From assembly GCF_026283965.1 (NCBI RefSeq), contig NZ_JAPDPD010000010.1, forward strand, positions 1 to 64,000: a stretch of 64,000 bases of DNA, written 5' to 3'. The stretch's first letter is position 1. Every line of letters begins with the position of its first letter. Under the pieces are notes generated by a model that was not told the DNA's origin, made no database searches, and saw only the letters and a list, made by a program, of their open reading frames with translations. This DNA comes from Dyella subtropica. Its GTDB lineage: Bacteria > Pseudomonadota > Gammaproteobacteria > Xanthomonadales > Rhodanobacteraceae. Shown one piece after another: positions 60,583 through 64,000 of this stretch. A program made the position numbers and the translations under genes.

Positions 60583-61911
60583 GTGAACTCGTCCAAACGT
60601 GCCGCGACAGATCGGGCCACGGCAGATCAGGTTGCGACAGGCCAGCATTACGCCCCCGCGTTGTCCGCACTGGCCTTCTTCTTTGTGATGACGGCTTATT
60701 ACATTGTTCGCCCGGTGCGTGACCAGCTGAGCGGGGCGGTGGGTTCGCAATCGCTGCCGCTGTTCTATTCGGTGGTGTTCGGCGTGATGCTCCTCCTCAC
60801 GCCCGTGTTCGGCATGCTGGTGGCGCGCTTTCCGCGCAAGCAGCTGCTGGGCTGGAGTTATTCTTTTTTTGTGTTTTGTCTGTTCGCTTTCGTGCCGGCT
60901 TTCGTGGCGCAGGATCGCATTGGCGCGCGTGAGCTTGGCGTGGTGTTCTACGTCTGGGTCAGCGTGTTCAACCTGTTCGTGGTGTCGCTGTTCTGGAGTT
61001 TCATGGCGGACATCTTCAGCAGCGTCGAAGCGCGCAAGGTGTTCCCGCTGATCGCACTTGGGGGTATGGCTGGTGCCATCTTCGGTCCCCTGATCACCAA
61101 GTTCCTTGTGCAGCAGATCGGCGTGGCAATGCTGCTGGTGGTGTCGGCAGCAGCGTTGCTGCTGGCGCTGGGCCTGCTGTTGCGGCTCTCTGCGCAGCAG
61201 GAACGCCGTGACGGGGATGCCCAGCAGAGCGAGCCGGTGGGTGGTTCGTTGTGGGCCGGCGTCAAGGAGCTGTGGTCGCGCCCATTTCTGCGTTACATGG
61301 CCATCATGATGGTGCTTGGCGATGGCATCGGTACGCTGGCTTATGCCTTGATGGCCGACTACGCCAAGGCACATTTCACTGACACCGTGGCGCGCACCTC
61401 GTTCTACAACGATCTGGATCTGGTCACCAATCTACTCGGTGCGGGCCTGCAGCTGACCTTCACGCGCTGGCTGATGACACGTCACGGCGCAGGCTGGGGT
61501 CTGGTCGTGCCGGCGCTGGTGAATCTGGTGTTGCTGCTTGCGGTCGTAGGGATGGGCGCCAGCCATGTTGAGCTGCTCGGGTTCAGTGTGCCGACGCTGG
61601 CAGTGATGATGGTGGGCTCGCGCGGTTTTGCCTACGGTATGACCAAGCCCGCCGTGGACGCGCTGTACACGCGGGTGCCGCGTGAAACGCGCTACAAAGG
61701 CAAAAATTTCGTCGAAACGGCGGTGTGGCGCTTCGGCGATGTCGTGGTGACCAGTGGCGTGAGTTTGCTCGGCAAGTTTGGCGTGGGTGTGGCTGGCATG
61801 GCCATGATTGGCGCCGGCATTTCCGCCTTCGCGGCGTGGGTGGCGCGTCGCGCGGGCCATTCGCCGGACTTGCTGCCGGAGCGCTCGCATCCGGCGAAGG
61901 CCGGACCATAA
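60583..61911 (+). CDS. Major facilitator-like transporter, NTP/NDP-exchange (TLC)-like
   Basis: A 442-residue integral membrane protein with about twelve hydrophobic segments. The first segment FFFVMTAYYIVRPVRDQLSG has the RPVRD motif seen in ATP/ADP translocase-like (TLC) and related MFS proteins; SYSFFVFCLFAFVPAF, VFNLFVVSLFWSFMADIF, GAIFGPLITKFLVQQ and MVGSRGFAYGMTKPAVDALYTRVPRE follow. In free-living bacteria these are annotated as NTP/NDP transporters or plain MFS proteins. The GTG at 60583 has AGGA 9 bases upstream; an ATG at 60544 would add a lipoprotein-like stretch. It is transcribed away from the GMC oxidoreductase. Confidence 0.75.
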   Translation: MNSSKRAATDRATADQVATGQHYAPALSALAFFFVMTAYYIVRPVRDQLSGAVGSQSLPLFYSVVFGVMLLLTPVFGMLVARFPRKQLLGWSYSFFVFCLFAFVPAFVAQDRIGARELGVVFYVWVSVFNLFVVSLFWSFMADIFSSVEARKVFPLIALGGMAGAIFGPLITKFLVQQIGVAMLLVVSAAALLLALGLLLRLSAQQERRDGDAQQSEPVGGSLWAGVKELWSRPFLRYMAIMMVLGDGIGTLAYALMADYAKAHFTDTVARTSFYNDLDLVTNLLGAGLQLTFTRWLMTRHGAGWGLVVPALVNLVLLLAVVGMGASHVELLGFSVPTLAVMMVGSRGFAYGMTKPAVDALYTRVPRETRYKGKNFVETAVWRFGDVVVTSGVSLLGKFGVGVAGMAMIGAGISAFAAWVARRAGHSPDLLPERSHPAKAGP

Positions 61912-61920
61912 CGGGCTTAC

Positions 61921-62349
61921 TTAGCTGCTGATGTAACGCCGCAGTTGCTCGATCTGCTCGGCTTGCGCGTCGATCACGGCTTTCACCAGGTCGCCGATGG
62001 AAATCACGCCGACGACCCGGTTGTCGCTGACCACCGGCAGATGACGGATGCGGCTGTCGGTACACAGGCGCATGCAGTCGAGCACATCCGTGTCCGGGCT
62101 GACGGTGAGAGCGGGACTGCTCATGATTTCCGACACCGCCGTCTGGGCTGAAGAGCGTCCCTGCAGAATCACTTTGCGAGCGTAATCGCGTTCGGAAACG
62201 ATACCGACCAGTTGCTCGCCGCGCATCACCAGCAGGGCGCCGACGCGCCGTTCTGCCATACGCTTGATCGCATCGAGCACCTGCGCTTCCGGTGCGATGC
62301 TGAAGATCTGACTGCCCTTGCCTTGAAGCAAATGCTTGACCTGATGCAT
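61921..62349 (-). CDS. CBS-domain-pair protein
   Basis: A 142-residue protein made only of two CBS domains (FSIAPEAQVLDAIKRMAERRVGALLV and ALTVSPDTDVLDCMRLCTDSRIRHLPVV), separated by the ISERDYARKV-like ligand region (VGIVSERDYARKVIL). Such proteins bind adenosine nucleotides and act as sensors. It stands alone on the minus strand. Ligand and partner unknown. Confidence 0.88.
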   Translation of the reverse strand: MHQVKHLLQGKGSQIFSIAPEAQVLDAIKRMAERRVGALLVMRGEQLVGIVSERDYARKVILQGRSSAQTAVSEIMSSPALTVSPDTDVLDCMRLCTDSRIRHLPVVSDNRVVGVISIGDLVKAVIDAQAEQIEQLRRYISS

Positions 62350-62539
62350 GCCTGAGCCTCCGGGGTTACCGTGGACGGTCGCCTGATCGCCAGTCTAGCG
62401 CCACCGCGCAATGGAGGTGTAGCGCCCGTGTGAAGTCGAGCCAGGGGGTGTTTCCGCTGCTCCGACACTGTGGCGAGAAGTGCTCAATCTGCCTTCCGCG
62501 GAGGATGCTGTTCTTCGGTGAAATGCAGCGGCCGTTGCT

Positions 62540-63283
62540 TCATCGCTGGCGGCGCACCTGCGAGGACGGGGCGGAGCCTTGCAGATAGCCGGGCCCACCC
62601 AGCTGTCCCATTTGCTGCTGGATCCAGTTTGCACGACTCAGCACGTAAGGGCTTGGCCGATCGACCTTGAAGCGCCGTGGGCTAGGCAGCACGGCGGCCA
62701 GTCGCGCTGCCTGCGCTGCGCTCAGGCGCGAGGGCGGCATGCGGAAGAACACGTCGCTGGCTGCGCCAACGCCATAGATGCCGTCGCCCAACTCAGCGAC
62801 GTTCATATACACCTCGAGGATGCGCTGCTTGGGCCAGGTGAGCTCGATCAGCACGGTAAAATACGCCTCCAGGCCCTTGCGCACGAAGCTGCGGCCGTTC
62901 CACAGGAAGAGATTTTTGGCGGTCTGCTGGCTGATGGTGCTGGCGCCGCGCAGCCGCTTGCCGTCATCCGCGGCATCCATCGCGTCCTGGATGGAATCGA
63001 AGTCGAAGCCATGATGGAACGGGAATTTCTGGTCCTCCCCGGCCACCATGGCCATCGGCACATAAGGCGACACCTGCGGCCAGGGCACCCAGCGATGACG
63101 TAGCTGGAAGTTCTTCTCGCCATGGATCCATGCGCCCAGCTGGCGTTCCATCATCACCGCCGAGGTCCAGGGCGGCACGAAGCGCAGCACCAGAACGATC
63201 AGCCAGCTCAGGGCGACCCAGGCCAACACAAGGATGGCGAGCGAACGCAGCAGGCGAGCGAACAATGGGCGTCGTTGGAGCAT
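62540..63283 (-). CDS. mtgA: Monofunctional biosynthetic peptidoglycan transglycosylase
   Basis: A 247-residue GT51 enzyme that polymerises lipid II glycan chains. One N-terminal membrane helix (LLRSLAILVLAWVALSWLIVLVL) is followed by the GT51 domain: catalytic Glu83 in VAGEDQKFPFHHGFD, GASTISQQTAKNLFLWNGR, KQRILEVYMNVAELGDGIYGVG. ATG at 63283 is chosen because the anchor begins there; upstream open sequence is not protein-like. It has no penicillin-binding domain. Diverges from hslO. Confidence 0.93.
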   Translation of the reverse strand: MLQRRPLFARLLRSLAILVLAWVALSWLIVLVLRFVPPWTSAVMMERQLGAWIHGEKNFQLRHRWVPWPQVSPYVPMAMVAGEDQKFPFHHGFDFDSIQDAMDAADDGKRLRGASTISQQTAKNLFLWNGRSFVRKGLEAYFTVLIELTWPKQRILEVYMNVAELGDGIYGVGAASDVFFRMPPSRLSAAQAARLAAVLPSPRRFKVDRPSPYVLSRANWIQQQMGQLGGPGYLQGSAPSSQVRRQR

Positions 63284-63505
63284 GGCGGCGCAGGCGGTAA
63301 GGTCGCGGCAGTATAAGTGGCTGGCCCACAGCGATGGCTGCTGCCATGCCCGGCGAGGATTGGCATAAAATTCCTCTCTCCATCGCCGTCTGTGCGCAGA
63401 CCGCACAGTCGGGGGCACCTCCGAGACCGCGATCGCCGCCCAGCGGCTTGCGTCTGCGCCCTGGCGCCCCCATAAATCGCGCCTTGTCCAGAGAGGTTGA
63501 GTTCC

Positions 63506-64000
63506 GTGGAAACTGTGCTTGTCGAAGACGTGCTGCATCGCTTTCTGCTGGAACGCGCCGGTGTGCGCGGCGTGCTGGTGCGGCTTGGAGCGGCATGGCG
63601 TGAAGTGGCTGGCCGTGCCAGCTATCCACCCGCGCTGCGCTCGTTGCTCGGCGAGGCGTTGACGGCCAGTGCATTGTTGACCGGCAACATCAAGCTGGAA
63701 GGCACTTTGTCGATCGAGCTGAAGAGCAGCGGCGCACTGCGCCTGTTGTTCGCCGAGTGCACCGACCAGGGGCGTTTACGCGGTCTCGCTCGCTGGAGCG
63801 ACCCGCTGCCCGAATCGCTGGAGCTGGTGCAGCTGCCCGACGCCATCATGGCCATCACCATTGGCAACCCCGAACGCGGGCAACGCTATCAGGGTCTGGT
63901 GGATTTGCAGCATCCCGATCTTTTCGGTGCGCTGGAAAACTATTTCAGCCAGTCCGAGCAGTTGCCGGCCAAGATCCTGCTGGCGGCCGATGGTGAGCAC
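63506..64000 (+). CDS. hslO: Hsp33 redox-regulated chaperone (partial, runs off window)
   Basis: An open frame from a GTG at 63506 to the window end, 165 codons. The translation (VLHRFLLERAGVRGVLVRL, ALTASALLTGNIKLEGTLSIEL, GALRLLFAECTDQG, ENYFSQSEQLPAKI) is the N-terminal core of Hsp33. The zinc-binding cysteine tail would lie beyond position 64000. GAGAGG lies about 9 bases upstream. Chaperone activated by oxidative unfolding. Confidence 0.9.
   Translation, partial: METVLVEDVLHRFLLERAGVRGVLVRLGAAWREVAGRASYPPALRSLLGEALTASALLTGNIKLEGTLSIELKSSGALRLLFAECTDQGRLRGLARWSDPLPESLELVQLPDAIMAITIGNPERGQRYQGLVDLQHPDLFGALENYFSQSEQLPAKILLAADGEH

Noticed and set aside
59343-60722. Long open frame antisense to the GMC oxidoreductase
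   Set aside because: The GMC gene has all its catalytic motifs; the antisense frame has none and runs into the start of the transporter gene.

Overview
The window is a stretch of chromosome from a high-GC gammaproteobacterium, most likely order Xanthomonadales (a Dyella/Rhodanobacter-type member of Rhodanobacteraceae). The family assignment is inferred from three things: class I fructose-bisphosphate aldolase near pyruvate kinase, transketolase and phosphoglycerate kinase; the order rmlB-rmlA-rmlC-rmlD-manC; and a polysaccharide locus between a metB-type gene and etfA/etfB, which is where Xanthomonas keeps its hypervariable LPS locus. About 55 protein genes are supported. I found no rRNA, tRNA, CRISPR array or insertion sequence.

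Layout. 0.1-1.5 kb: OsmC-like protein and a secreted S1/P1 nuclease. 1.5-13.3 kb: a secreted S9 peptidase and central carbon genes (pyk, class I fba, tkt, pgk with a HAD phosphatase), interrupted by a TonB-C-like periplasmic protein and two paralogous outer-membrane barrel genes with a shared promoter element. 13.4-18.7 kb: maiA, pilU, two DUF4398/coiled-coil envelope proteins, a YdcH-type protein and cystathionine beta-synthase. 18.8-25.6 kb: glmS and a minus-strand operon rmlBACD-manC that makes dTDP-rhamnose and GDP-mannose.

25.8-43.1 kb is the accessory heart. metB is followed by a plus-strand operon: Wzm and Wzt (ABC-dependent O-antigen export, Wzt with a C-terminal glycan-binding domain), a methyltransferase fused to a long coiled coil (WbdD-like chain terminator and ruler), a VioA-like aminotransferase, a NeuD-like acetyltransferase, two GT2 glycosyltransferases and a small lipoprotein. 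Facing it are a polytopic GT-C-like protein and a truncated GtrA remnant abutting etfA. Beyond etfAB lie a 946-residue RgpF/HAD protein and a two-domain glycosyltransferase that runs straight up to the stop codon of the ETF:quinone oxidoreductase gene. Together these suggest a rhamnose-containing, end-capped O-antigen exported by an ABC transporter. Base composition in the locus is visibly lower in GC than its flanks.

43.1-64 kb is mostly housekeeping: ETF:quinone oxidoreductase, an amidase, an AlkB homologue, a four-gene Mla-type lipid transporter, gcvT-gcvH, a TonB-like protein, a serine hydrolase, a LemA/M48 pair, a GMC oxidoreductase, an NTP/NDP-type transporter, a CBS-pair protein, mtgA and the start of hslO.

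The most unusual single gene is at 52905-53447. It encodes a nearly complete MetJ methionine repressor fold continuing directly into a lysine/alanine-rich histone H1-like tail, with an in-frame ATG exactly at the junction and an operator-like dyad overlapping its promoter.
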